Position numbers and translations under genes: made by a program
In this document: positions 20,368 to 31,215 of the stretch, piece by piece
Layout: the number at the start of each line of letters is the position of its first letter
Numbering within the stretch: position 1 is the stretch's first letter
NCBI GenBank assembly: GCA_039621445.1
Contig: CP154954.1
Location: forward strand, 45,735,847-45,799,846
DNA length: 64,000 nucleotides
DNA from: Euglena gracilis
Taxonomy: Eukaryota; Euglenida; Euglenophyceae; Euglenales
Reading direction: 5' to 3'
Notes under the pieces: model-generated
What the model saw: only the letters and a program-made list of their open reading frames with translations
Told to the model about the DNA's origin: nothing
The model's database searches: none

Positions 20368-20490
20368 AACTGCGTCTTAAACGCAGACTCTGACCTGAGT
20401 CTGCGTTTCGAAACGCAGACTCAGGCCTTCGGCCTGAGTCTGCGTTTCGAAACGCAGACTCAGGTCAGAGTCTGCGTTTAAGACGCAGTT
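20368..20490. repeat. Perfect 123-bp palindrome
   Basis: Two 60-bp arms match exactly as inverted copies around a three-base centre (TTC, 20428-20430). Each arm also contains its own 26-bp palindrome around CTGCGTTTCGAAACGCAG. The structure is therefore a palindrome of palindromes that can extrude as one long or three shorter hairpins. It lies 91 bp before the start of repeat unit alpha. Confidence 0.95.
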
Positions 20491-20690
20491 ATTTAAGGCT
20501 GTGTTTATAAAGCAACATGGCTTTGGTCAAAGTCTGTGTTTCAGAACCTCGACGAAGGACGGCAGACTGACGACATATTTTTATAGGTGCCGCCCCGGCG
20601 GCGCGAATGTCAGTAGGATTTGGGGGAGGGTCCCCGAATCCACAGACGAGCAGTTAACGCTACTGGGAAAACTTTGAATAAAAAAATTTT

Positions 20691-20825
20691 CGGGTATCTC
20701 AAATCGATCAATTTCCGGACGGGAATGTCCCCCTGCTGCCCGGAGGCTCAAATCGGCTCCGTACGGAAGATCGGCCGCCCGTCAGATATGTGATGCGCAT
20801 TCCTAAACTGCACATGGTGATATAA
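20691..20825 (+). CDS. Exon-like open frame 1 of the repeat unit (unknown)
   Basis: A plus-strand frame reads QFPDGNVPLLPGGSNRLRTE, then PPVRYVMRIPKLHMVI and a TAA stop. All three copies (alpha, beta near 50346-50477, gamma near 53384-53518) keep it open, with substitutions such as M to V and P to S. No family is recognised, and a minus-strand frame over the same bases is also conserved, so recent duplication alone may explain it. Confidence 0.25.
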   Translation, partial: RVSQIDQFPDGNVPLLPGGSNRLRTEDRPPVRYVMRIPKLHMVI

Positions 20826-21409
20826 GAATTTGGTTCTAACTCGCTTTGTAGCGGGAGATAGGGCTCGCATTCGGCAAACGGGCGGCCGCGATTGACGGCG
20901 ATGCAGACTGGAGGACTGGAATGAACACAAGAAGGTGTCAACCATCTATTTATTTTCCATCCAGATCACAGTGCAATCCAAAGAAGTCATTTGTAACTAT
21001 CAATTATTTTTTTTGAGCCGAAATGGTGATTATGTTTTTTTTGATGCTTTTCACTTCACAGTTGAGGTATGATCCCTGTCACTTGTTCTTTGCGGAGTTG
21101 ATCTTTTCAAGTTGCTGCTGAAATTAGGCTGTGTTGATCTTTTCCGCAGTTGTGCTGGTGAAAACTTTTGTTGAGAAAATCTGTCACGCACACGTCACAT
21201 GATTTCACAGGATAATGTCAAAATGTCTGTGTTAAAAACGAATTTTCCTTCTTCTTTTGCTTTCATTTTCTTCAGTTCCTTCACCTTTATCTCAATTCCC
21301 TGATTAAGGAATTCGACACACAACATCAACTCTGGGCTGTGTTGGAAGCTGGGGGGTGAGCAGTGTATCCTGAGGAATCATGATGCATGAAATGTGTGAG
21401 ATGTTGCAG

Positions 21410-21553
21410 GAATGATCGTTGTCACAGATACCCAGATGAAACGTTCAGGATTTTTTGTTTGGAATATTGTCCTTGAAAAGGTCCTTATGAAACAGCTACA
21501 TGCCACAGACTTAATTATTATGCCTCCTACTTGCATATTTTGCCAAACACCAG
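21410..21553 (+). CDS. Exon-like island 2 of the repeat unit (unknown)
   Basis: A 144-base segment between an acceptor-like TTGCAG and a donor-like CCAG-GTGAAG reads MIVVTDTQMKRSGFFVWNIV, then LHATDLIIMPPTCIFCQTP. The composition is protein-like. The beta copy (51088-51231) is intact, but the gamma copy (54031-54169) has lost five bases in three places and is frameshifted. No family recognised. Confidence 0.4.
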
Positions 21554-21744
21554 GTGAAGACGGTCTGCATCCGTAAAAACACAAGCACTGCAACTGAAAA
21601 CAAACAGGCACTATGATACAAAAATACAAAAAAATGCAAATTTGAAATTGAAATGAAATGCTCAGCCAGTTATGGACCACTGGTTTTATCGTTGGATGGA
21701 AAGTGTTGTTTTCCGTTCACAGATTTTCACAACATTTTTTGAAT

Positions 21745-23935
21745 GGCAGCCTTCCCCCCCCCCCCCCGTCTTTGGGGCATCCCCTGAAATACTTTTTTTT
21801 AAGGCAGCCCCCCAGGTTTTGGGCACAGTATGTACTCCTCAGTTTTTGGGCCACAGTCCGTCATTTTTTTTTAAAGGCAGCCCCCTTGAAAAATTTCGGC
21901 CTTGGTCCTTTCTTTTTACCCCCCCCGCCGCGATCCGTGCTTTTTTTTGGGCAGCCCAGGTGATAAATTAGGGCCACGGTCCGTACTTCGGGAACCCCCC
22001 CCCCCCGAAACATCTGGTACGCACGAGAAAACGGCAGCCCAGTTAAAAAAAAAAGGGCCGCAATCTGTGTTTTGTGAGCCCCCCCCGTAAATTTAGACTA
22101 CGATCTGTACTTTTTCATGGCAGCCCAGCCAAGGTTGACAGTTTTTTTTTCTCTCAAAAAAAAAACATCTTTTATAATGCCAATTAAAATAAAATAAAAA
22201 GTCACCAAGAGCCTCGAGAAATTTTTTTTGAAGGATTTCTTCGACAAAACTGCTGGATATCACTAATTTTGGTGCTAAAAGCCCACTTTAACTTCAATTT
22301 TTTTAAAAAAAATGTTCAAAAATCTTAACTTGGGATTTGGCCCAACAACTCCATCGGCAGTTTCTCAAAAAAAAAAGACCAAAAAATGGATTTTTTGTCG
22401 ATTTCTGGAAAAAGATTGAAGTTTTTGAAAAATTGGTGTTTTTCACCGAAAACAGGCATTTTTTGCATTTTCAAAAAAAAAACAACGCGTTTTTAGAAAG
22501 CATCTCAGAATTTTGGGACACAATCCGTATTTTTTTGGCAACCCAACTGAAATCCAGCGGTTCCGGCCTTTTTTTTGGGTAGCTCAGCTGAACATCTAGG
22601 GCCACAATCAGTGTCTTTGGGGGGGGGGGGGGCAGCTGAAAATTCAGGACCACAATCCATGCTTTTGTTCCCCCCCCCGAAAATTTGGACCACACTCTGT
22701 ACTTTTTTTTGGTCACCCCTCATCCCCTCTCGAATTTAGGGCCACAATCCGCACTTTTTTTCGGGCAGCCCCAGCTGAAAATTCAGGGCCACGATCCCCC
22801 ACCTTTTTTCAGGGGCAATCCCCCGAAACATCGGGGCCACACTCCGTATTTTTGGGGGGGCAGCCCAGCTGAAAATTTGGGGCCACAATCCTTGCTGTTT
22901 CTTTGGGCAGCCAGCTGAAAATTTAGGGCCACGATCCGCACTTTTTGGGTCTGGGGGGGGGTTGAACAAAAACCCCAGGTTCGCACATCTGGAAAACCCC
23001 AAGGTGCAACAAAAATTTACCCTAATTCTGAAGAAAAACCCCCAAAAAAGTGCGGATAGATGGACCCTAACCCTACTAAAATTTTCAGCTGGGGTGCTCA
23101 AAAACAGTATGCGTCGCGGCCCATTGCGTTGGGGGGGGGGTGCCCAAAAACAGTTCCCAGAATTCAGCTAGCTGGCAGCCCAGCTGAAAATTTAGGGCGA
23201 AATCCGTGCACAAAAAAACCCACCGAAAAACCATAAATCTGGGAATCCCCAAGCAGTGCAACAAAAATTTACCAACCGCAATCACCCTTACCCCCCCCCA
23301 TTTGGCAAATACCCGGGCTCATTCAGACCCTCAAGTAGACAATCAGGGGGGGGGGGGTTCGAGGACCCCGACCCCCTAATTTTTTATGTGCAAAATTTGT
23401 CGGTTTTCTGTACATAGTCATGACTTTTTCTAATCGGACAAATCCTAAAATTTTCGAAACGGACGTTTTTGGAGGATTTTCCAGCCCTTTTTGCAGCCTT
23501 ACCGAAGCTGGCCGGTCTTGTCCCGGAGGCCAATTAACCAATCAGGGGGTGAGGGTATGAAAAAACCCAAAAATGGGTTTTTTCATCCGTGCTTTCAAAA
23601 AAGCTTTGTTCCCCCCCCCCAGCAGCTCAGTTGAGAATTAAGGGCCACAATCTGCATTTTTTGTGCAGCCCCCATCCCCGAAATATTTGTGCTGCAATCC
23701 ATACTGTTTTCGGGCAGCCCAGGTAAAAATGTTAGGTTAACGATCCGTACTTTTTTTTGGTCAGCGCCCCCCCCCCAATTTGGGGCACAATGGCTGCTTT
23801 TTTTGGGAAGCCCACTGGAAATTTTGGGCCATGATCTGCTGGGGCACCCCCCCCAAATATCTGTGCAATGATCCGTACTGTTTTTTGAGCAGCCCAGCTG
23901 AAAATTCAGGGCCGCGATCCACATTTGTAATTTTT
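21745..23935. repeat. Minisatellite M2 in unit alpha
   Basis: Irregular tandem copies, about 45-50 bp each, of a unit like GGGCCACAATCCGTACTTTT + TTTGGGCAGCCCAGCTGAAA + ATTTA. C-runs vary in length between copies. Parts between about 22140-22500 and 23260-23590 are not repeat-like. It passes without a gap into M1 near 23935. Confidence 0.8.
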
Positions 23936-26860
23936 GTTGGACCCCGGGTTTTTCAGATTTATGGTTGGTAATTTTGTTGGACCCCCCCCGGGGTTTTTTT
24001 GGAATCACCGTTGGTGGTAGTTTTTTGTTGGACCCCCGGGTTTTCCCAGCTTTAACCCCCTGGGTTTTTGGGTCATGGTTGGTAAATTTTGTTGGATCCC
24101 CCCCGGGTTTCACAATAAATGGATATTTTTCACACAGACAGCATGTTCACTCTCTATGCGATCGGTGGCATTCAGGGATTCCTGTGTTTTCTTTTCAGGG
24201 TCGCTGAACATCACAAAGGAAGAAGTCATTTTTAAGTATGTTCAACAATCATGCTCACCAGGGATTGAGATTCAGGAAGTGAAGGTGAAGTGTGTTGCAT
24301 CTTTGTTAGAAGGTAATCTGTTGAAGCGTTTCGTTTTTACCTTACTTTTTGCTGTGTGCATCAGTCCGTGGTTGGCTTGTAAATTTGGTTGTAGATTTCA
24401 TTAGACACAAATTCCCTGGACTTTTGCCCTTTTTTTTACAGAATTACCGTTGGTAAATGGACCCCCAGGGATTTTTCAAAATTGCGGTTGGCAAATTTTC
24501 TTTGGACCCCTGCTGGGATTTTTCAAATTTATGGCTTGGAAATTTCTATTGGAACCCCCCTGTGTTTTCAGAAGTGCGGTTGGGGAATTTATATGTAAGA
24601 CCCCCCTGGGTTTTTTCAGAATTACGGTTGAGAAATTTTTGTTGGACCCCCTGGGTTTTTTTTCGGTTGGTAAATTTTTTGGGTCTGTTAAGGTACGACG
24701 GACCCCCCCCCTCCCTTTCAGTTATATTGCGCCGCCCTTTAAATGGTCAGAGACCCGCATGCCGGTGTGGTTTTTGTGGTTATTGCCACGTTGATTGCCA
24801 CATTTTTGTTGGGGGTTTTCCTCCTTGCCCCCCCCCCCCCCGTGGTTTATCAACTGTAATTCTGAAAAACCCAGAAGGGGTCCAACAAAATTTGAACCGA
24901 AGGGGGTCCAACAAAAATTTGCAAACAGGGGTTCCAAAGAAAATTCACCAACCGTAAATTTCTGAAAAAAGCCTGGGGCCTCACACACAATGGCCAACCG
25001 TGAAACTGCGAAAACCCAGAAGGGTTCCAACAAAATTTCACCAATGGTAATTCTGAAAAAACCCTTGGGGAGGTCCAACAAAAATTTGCCATCATAATTC
25101 TAAAAAAACCCAGGGCCATAATTCATAAAAAAAACCCCAGGGGGTGCAACAGAAATTGGTATTTATCCGTTATGGTGGGACGGGACCCTTTCGGTTGTGG
25201 TGCAACGCCTTCTTTTCCTCTTAACTGTGACTGTGCAGGGTTATTTGGAGGAATGGTGTTTGGAGGAAAATGCCTCCATGTTCAGGATGGCAAATCCCCT
25301 TTCGGGGGCCGGAGGGTTGGTGGGCTTTATCTTTCTTCACCCCCTGTTCATCTGAAAAAATCCTGGGAGGGTTTTCGACATTTAACGAAAGGGACAACAA
25401 AATTTAACGACCATTCTAAAAAAACGTAGGGGGGGACAACAAAATTTACCATCTTTTTGCATTCCGCAGAACAATGGTTGGGGAATTTTCGGTCCCCCCC
25501 TCCGGGTTTTTCCAGGTTTACAGTTGGTGAGTATTTGTTCGACCCCCCCCCTGGGGTTTTTTCAGAATTACAGTTGACAATTTTTTGTTGGAACCCGTCT
25601 GCGTTCCCAGACTTGCGGGTTGGCCAATTTTGGTGGACCCCCCCTGGGTTTTTCAGAATTACGGTTGGAAAAGTCTTGTTGGCCCCCCGTGGGTTTTTTT
25701 CAGAATTATTACGGTTGTGAATTTTTGTAGAACCCCCCCCTGGGTTTTCTCAGAATCACGGTTTGGAAGTTTTAGTTGGACACCTCCTTGCTTTTTTCAG
25801 ATTTACAGTTGGCAGTTTTTCGTTGACACCCCCAAGGTTTTTTTCAGAATTACGGTTGGCAATTTTTTTGGCCCACTGGAATTTTTGTGGCACCCCCTGG
25901 GTTTTTTTTAAAAAGTTTAAAAGAATATGGTTGGTTTTTTTTCTCAGAATTACGGTTGTTCAATTTTCCCTGTGTATTTTCCATAATTACGGTTGCTGAA
26001 TTTTTGTTGGACCCCTGAATTGTTTCAGGCAGACGTTTGTTGGACCCCCGTGCTGGGTTTTTTTCCAGAATTTATTTTTGTTGCAATCCCTGTGGTTTTT
26101 TTTACAATTATCATTGATGAATTTATGTTGGACCCGACCCCCCTGGGTTTTTCAAAATTGCAGTTGGGAAATTTGTGTTGGACCCCCTGGATTTTAACAA
26201 AATGACGGTTGGTTTTTTTTTAGAATTGCAGTGGTAAATTTTTGTTGCATCCCCTGGGGTTGAAAAAACCCAGATTTTCGGCTGACAAATTTTTGTTGGA
26301 CCTCCCCAGAGGCTTTTTCAGAATTACGGTTGGAAGTTTTTGTCAGACCCCCCGAGGTTTTTTCAGAATCACCGTTGGCAAATTTTTGTTGGACCCCCCC
26401 CCCCCGGGTTTTTTCACAAGTGCGGTTGCGAAATCTTTGTTGATGATGCCCCCAGTGGTTTTCTCGGAATTGCCCCCGGGTTTTGCGGTATTGCGGTATT
26501 TAAATTTTTGTCAAACCCCCTGGGTTTTTGTTCAAAATTACATTTGCTATTTTCATAAATACGGGTTGTAAATTTTTGTAGCACTCCTTGGGTTGGCAAA
26601 TTTTGTTGGACCCCCCTTGTCTTCCCCCAGATGTACAGTTGGTAATTCTTCATTGGCATCGCCCCTGGGTTTTTCAGAATTACGGTTGGCAAAAAAATTC
26701 TTATGCTCCGTGCTTTTTTTTTCAGACACAGTTTGCCAATTTTGTCGGACCCCCCCCCTGGGTTTTTTGTTGGAACCCCCCTGGGTTCTTTTTTTCAGAA
26801 TCACCGTTGGCAATTTTTTGTTGGCTGATGTGTTTTCAGAATTACGGTTGGCAAAGTTGA
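23936..26860. repeat. Minisatellite M1 in unit alpha
   Basis: Dozens of diverged copies (about 45-50 bp) of TTTTTTCAGAATTACGGTTG + GCAAATTTTTGTTGGACCCC + CCTGGG. Each unit carries a TTTTTTCAG resembling a splice acceptor. Between about 24845 and 25150 the copies run in the opposite orientation, so the array contains an inverted block. Exon-like sequence (24199-24312) is embedded. Confidence 0.85.
24199..24312 (+). CDS. Exon-like island 3 of the repeat unit (unknown)
   Basis: 114 bases between TTTTCTTTTCAG (acceptor, AG at 24197-24198) and GAAG-GTAATC (donor). It reads SLNITKEEVIFKYVQQSCSP, then GIEIQEVKVKCVASLLE. The length is a multiple of three. The gamma copy (57049-57162) is identical over the whole segment, while the flanking minisatellite differs in run lengths. 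This is the most gene-like island in the repeat unit. No family recognised. Confidence 0.5.
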
Positions 26861-28388
26861 AAAGAAGGGTGGCCTCGGTGCTTTCGTTTTGATGCTTGAT
26901 TGTCTTTTGCATTTTTTTTGGTTCTGCAGGTTCAATTGAGCTTTTTTTGACGGAATTCTAGACTTGCGGCGATTGTGAGCATTTATTGAATTTTTTTGTT
27001 GCTCTCAAATTTTTTGCTTTGTCTCTCAATGTGCCAAAAAAACCAGCAGTTAAAAATCAAACAGCAGCAAAAAAAGCAGGATCAAACGTTTTCCATGATT
27101 TTGCATGCTAAAGATCGTAAAAAATTTTGTTGCACCCCACACCACCACATTCATTAGAAGTACGACACCGCGGGCTCCGCACTTCCCTTTTGAGGCCATG
27201 CCAAGTAGCTTCCCAGGTTTTCCCTTTGGCAAATACTTTCAACAAATTCGGCAAAACCCCCACCTGCACCCCTCCTTTCTTTCATGTCAATGTTAAGACC
27301 CCCCCGGAAAAAAGGGCCCGAATTAGAAATGTCAAAATTTTAAAAAATCGCCCTTTTGGAGCCCTCGTCTGCCAGGGAATTTTCTTTTCGACGATAAAAC
27401 CAAAGATAAAAAATTTAAAATTTAAAAAATTGAAAAATCAATTTCATCTTCGACCTCCATAACCCGCCTTCTTTGAAAAAAAGGGAGGGGAAAAAAGGGG
27501 GAATTTTAATAAATTCAGGTTTTAAATAATCACCCTTTCTGACGCCCCGAAAAAAAAAAAGGCTGGCGCCTGTCGCAAAGGCGGGTAGCTTCGAAAAAGG
27601 CACGGGAAAAAAGGACGCCCCAAAAACAGCCTGAAAAACACTGTGTATATCCTCCCATGCAAATCATCGGCATCCCTCCCTTCCGCTCTCTTCGAAATTG
27701 CGCGGATAGCGTACTCTCCAAGGAAAAATGAATGCGTTTAGTCCCGCGCGAAGCTGTGCCCCCTCAAGCGGAGGCCGCCTCTTAGGTCTTTTTGGGGCAC
27801 TGGCAAATTCTAAAAACGCAGCGGCGGCTCTGAAACCGCTCTCCAAAACAGTCCCATTCTTTCACAACGGAAAAAAAGGATAGCTCCACAGCACTTCACT
27901 TCGTTCGACCGTAGCATAGCAACAACTGAAACTTAAGACGGACCATCCAAGCTCCGCACTTCGAGATCGCTTTCCTTGCCGGTTCTTGTGCTTCGCCCTC
28001 TTGGTCCCTTCCTCCCCCTCCCTGTGTCGTGGGAGTCCGATTGAGAATCCAAAATGGGAATCGTTCACGCACCGACTCGCCTTCAAAATCAAACACCTCG
28101 GGCTCCGAAATGGCGATGTTTGGACCAAACTTTCATTTGGGGTGAAAATTTTGTACACGAGTACGTTTGCGTGTACCACCGTCAACGTGTACATTTTGTA
28201 CATTCAACGCCCCCCAAAGTCCCTGCACCCACTCAAACCTTGGGACAATGTACAATGTACACGTGTAACCCGTTGGAGCACCATGAACACAAACGGTGCA
28301 CGCTGGTGAATATATTTTGGATCCTTCAAGGAGCATCCAAAACATGAAAAAAAATCGAAAAAGGCCAAACTCGGTTGTCTTTTTCTAG
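26861..28388. other. No supportable gene in this part of unit alpha
   Basis: Contains a CT-rich stretch, an inverted CCTTTTT/AAAAAGG pair around 27480-27610, and plus-strand frames near 27986-28350. These frames are shared with gamma but differ in reading frame between the copies, which argues against coding. Confidence 0.35.
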
Positions 28389-28509
28389 ATCCATCGAAAT
28401 TGAAGAGAATCAGGACCCAACACAGAATTACAGCTTCAACTGCAAAGTGGCCAACACAAACCAGGCCCAAACAGAATGTTCATTCTGTGTTGTTTTGCAG
28501 TGTTTGTGA
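28389..28509 (+). CDS. Exon-like island 4, possible terminal exon (unknown)
   Basis: After TTTTTCTAG (AG at 28387-28388) the frame reads SIEIEENQDPTQNYSFNCKV, then ANTNQAQTECSFCVVLQCL and TGA. The gamma copy (61283-61405) has a two-base insertion that breaks the frame. It could be the last exon of the gene to which islands 2 and 3 belong, but this is inference. Confidence 0.3.
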
Positions 28510-29708
28510 AGTCGTTGAAGCATTTTTACAATCAAAACTTCTTTGTGTTTCATGCATATGCAATATCTCTTCTGTGGCACGCAGATCTGTCATCACAACA
28601 ATCCATCAGATCCTATTAACGTCTTCTGGGTATTTTCTGTACCACCATTCATCTCGTTACAACCTCTCATATCATATGTGGCACACAAACCGAACATTTT
28701 CCTTTTGCTCAATTGTGGGTGGTAAACCAAATCTTTGCTCAGACATTTGCATGTTGCCTTCGTTGTGGCATCGTGCCTATTTGTTTGGCTCTGCTTCTTT
28801 TATGTTTTTGTGTTTTGTAAGTGTTATAGACAAGTGATATTGCCCTGAGACGTCGTCATGCAAATTTCAAATTGAAATGAAATGAAATGCACCACTTATG
28901 CAAACCTGCTCTTTGTTTGACCTAATCCTCCAAATAGTGGATTCATTCACGTTTTTTGGGGGTAAGGTCAGAAGTCTTTTTCACTGCTGAGAATTTTTTG
29001 CATTCAACAAAATCTATTCTTTTTGGGTTTTCCCCTCTAAAGTGGAACCATTCCTCCTGAGCTGCCTTTTATTTCGCGGAAACACAAAAAAGACGAACCA
29101 CAAGAAGGATGTCAAGGCTTGTGGTGAAAATCTTCTCAGGATTATCCCCCCCTCCAATAAGTTCGCAGTGCCCTAATTGTGTGCAGTGCCCTAATAAGTG
29201 CACACACCCCAGGGTCTGAAACTGCCACCCTAAAAAGTCCGCACCCCCCCCCTTAAAGGATAAATCACTGTCACGTCTCAGGTCGGAAAGCACACAATTC
29301 TCAAAACTCTCCTTCTCAAACCAACCATTTCTATCGTCCAAGGCCAAATTTGACGCGTAATCACTTGACTCATAGCTTGAAATCACAAAATAGGGGGAAA
29401 ATTGAAAAAAAGTGGTGGTAAGGTGACCATTTTTGCCTTTGTCGTGAAAAGTGCGCACCGCCGTAGTAAGTGCACACCCCTTGGGGTCAGAAACTACGTC
29501 CTTAAAATGCGCGCACCCGTGCACTTATTAGGTGGGGGGGTACTGAAAATTGCACATTACCATCCCATGAGACTTCGTTCACCTTGTGGAGGGAACCTGG
29601 TGCAAGTGGAAGAGCAACAAAGAGTGATCCAAAAGACCTTTTGGCACAACCCGTGAACGCTAAGAAAGCACAAAAACTGCCGCAGCTCGTGGATTTCTTG
29701 GACACCAT

Positions 29709-29936
29709 ATGGAAACATATGACGCCACCTTGGAGAGTGTGGTTGCAGGTGGTAATCCAACTTTGAATCGCGGCCTTGGAGGAACACTTCGAACCGAAGT
29801 TCTCAAGGGGCAAGTTGAAAGTACAGCGGACGGAAGTTGTCGTGGTTATATGAAGGTAAGGAACTGTAAAACAGGGGATGAATTGTACAAATATATTAGG
29901 ATACCGAAAGGCTGTTCTGGTCTTAGATTCTTGTGA
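29709..29936 (+). CDS. Exon-like open frame (unknown)
   Basis: The frame from ATG reads METYDATLESVVAGGNPTLN, RGLGGTLRTEVLKGQVESTA, DGSCRGYMK, then a donor-like ATGAAG-GTAAGG, with the open frame continuing to a TGA. The spacing of TL, G, L, VE and G-x-C-x-G faintly recalls the N-terminal domain of Rpb7-like RNA polymerase subunits, but this is too weak to use. It lies between unit alpha and element 2. Confidence 0.3.
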   Translation: METYDATLESVVAGGNPTLNRGLGGTLRTEVLKGQVESTADGSCRGYMKVRNCKTGDELYKYIRIPKGCSGLRFL

Positions 29937-30259
29937 ACACAATGTAATCAGAGTTTGGGAAGCGTCATGTTCAAATTACTAAACTCCCTCAAGCTTTCAT
30001 GCTTTCCACATCCTTGTGGTAAGTATTTAAGAGCTAAACTCCTTGATCTTAGATTGTGCTGAGTAGAGAAAAAAGAGGTGTGAGAGAGGTTGTGTTTGAC
30101 GCATCGTCCTTCTGTGCCCGGGCTAGTCCAGGTGTGGCACCTGCCGAACGAATCACTAATTAGCACATGACGAAAGTGACGTATTACAGGACCGGAAGCT
30201 CTGACCAAGAATGGTGGGTCGTAAGGAACATCTCGCAAGCGCTTGTTCCCGCCCATGAG

Positions 30260-30415
30260 TGTTTCATTTCGGCTTTTCGGCTTTTTGACACATTTTTTGC
30301 GGCTTTTCGGCTTTTTAGCCGTTGTCCTTCGGCTTTTCAGCGATTATGCCGTTCACTTTTGACTTTTTGGCTTTTTTGCCACTCGTTTTTGGCAATTCGC
30401 CTTTTTAGCCGTATT
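30260..30415. repeat. Short tandem repeat CGGCTTTT(T)
   Basis: Irregular repeats of CGGCTTTTCGGCTTTTT with diverged copies TGGCTTTTTTGCC to the right. They give an F/L/R-rich open frame that is not evidence of a gene. Confidence 0.7.
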
Positions 30416-30786
30416 CTTCTCTTTGATCCTTCTTCCGTGCGTGCTGATCTTCCTTGTCTTGCTTTTTTTTTTAAGGAATTCCTTATTTCGGACGTGAAAC
30501 ATTCTGCACAAGACATTCATTTTTCATTTCCATTCAGTTCACCATGGCACAAAGCAGGAAGTTTTTTTTCCTGGATTTATGTTCCCCGTTGGCCTTGAAA
30601 TGACGCCTGAAGGTGAAGGAGCTGAAGGTTATAGAAGTGGTGGCATGGTGGCCATAAGTCCAAGGACTTTGTGAGAGGAATTTTGGCTTTTTTTTCAGTC
30701 TTCCCACTTCTCAAAACCGCAACCTTGCCATCCAAGACTTGCAAAAACAACCATTAGATGCATTTTTCGCAAGATGAATATCTCAC

Positions 30787-31215
30787 TGTGTACCAGGCAC
30801 GTCCCAGCTCTGTAGGATATCTGCAGAGTGGGTTCTGTGACGGTCGCACCACTGTGGAAACCCACAGCTGGTAAGATCGTGGCAGACCCTTCTGGGATCT
30901 GCCCCTGGACACGTCAGCACTTTTCTCTCCTTCCCCCACAGGTGGTATTATTTACTCTCACAATCTCCAAGTTTCACCTTTGGATTTGTCAGAGGGAAAA
31001 ACCCTCAGAACAATCAACTTTGATCTCAGAAGAAAACTTCTGAATCTTTGCTTTGTGCTTTGCCTCTTGGGGAATTGGGAAGAAAAGGGGAAAACCACTT
31101 TTCGTTACTCCAAAGACTTTTCCCTACCATAAGTAGGCTGCGCACCAAGGCGAAAGCGAAAGGCTTTTACAGAAAGTCCCAAAAAGGGAAAAAGGGAAAG
31201 CTTTGGACGTACACT
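30787..31215 (+). repeat. 5' LTR of element 2
   Basis: 429 bp, starting TGTGTACC and ending ACGTACACT, matching the inverted copy at 48301-48729 except at one position (TAAATAAT against TAAAGAAT, written as the complement). It holds TTCTCTCCTTCCCCCACAG followed by GTGGTATT, which resembles a splice acceptor and is kept in the other LTRs of the family. Confidence 0.93.

Larger units (their letters stand above)
20581..29247. repeat. Repeat unit alpha (8.7 kb)
   Basis: Begins TTATAGGTGCCGCCCC and is repeated almost collinearly at 53261-62189 (gamma), with its first ~2 kb also at 50235-52208 (beta). Differences are mostly lengths of C/G/A/T runs and small indels. The unit holds two minisatellite families and several exon-like islands. 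It may extend beyond 29247, because gamma is cut there by element 3. Likely a segmental duplication or a large, unclassified repeat. Confidence 0.9.

Noticed and set aside
20600-20940. tRNA, 5S or other structural RNA gene in the GC-rich start of the repeat unit
   Set aside because: I looked for A- and B-box-like sequence and known 5S or U6 blocks and found none that hold together. The GCCGCCCCGGCGGC palindrome alone is not evidence.
20708-20941. Minus-strand frame conserved in all three repeat units
   Set aside because: Conservation follows from duplication of the unit. The opposite strand is equally open, and no splice or start context favours this strand.
25239-25380. Possible exon after ACTGTGCAG in unit alpha
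   Set aside because: Two frames look equally good, the gamma copy has a 16-base duplication in it, and no donor fits.
29709-29936. Naming this frame as an Rpb7-like RNA polymerase subunit
   Set aside because: Only a few spaced residues agree, and the next conserved part of that family is not found nearby.
30828-31043. 71-codon frame in the element 2 LTR, repeated at 48473-48688
   Set aside because: Conserved only because the LTRs are near-identical; it has no counterpart in LTRs of elements 1 and 3.
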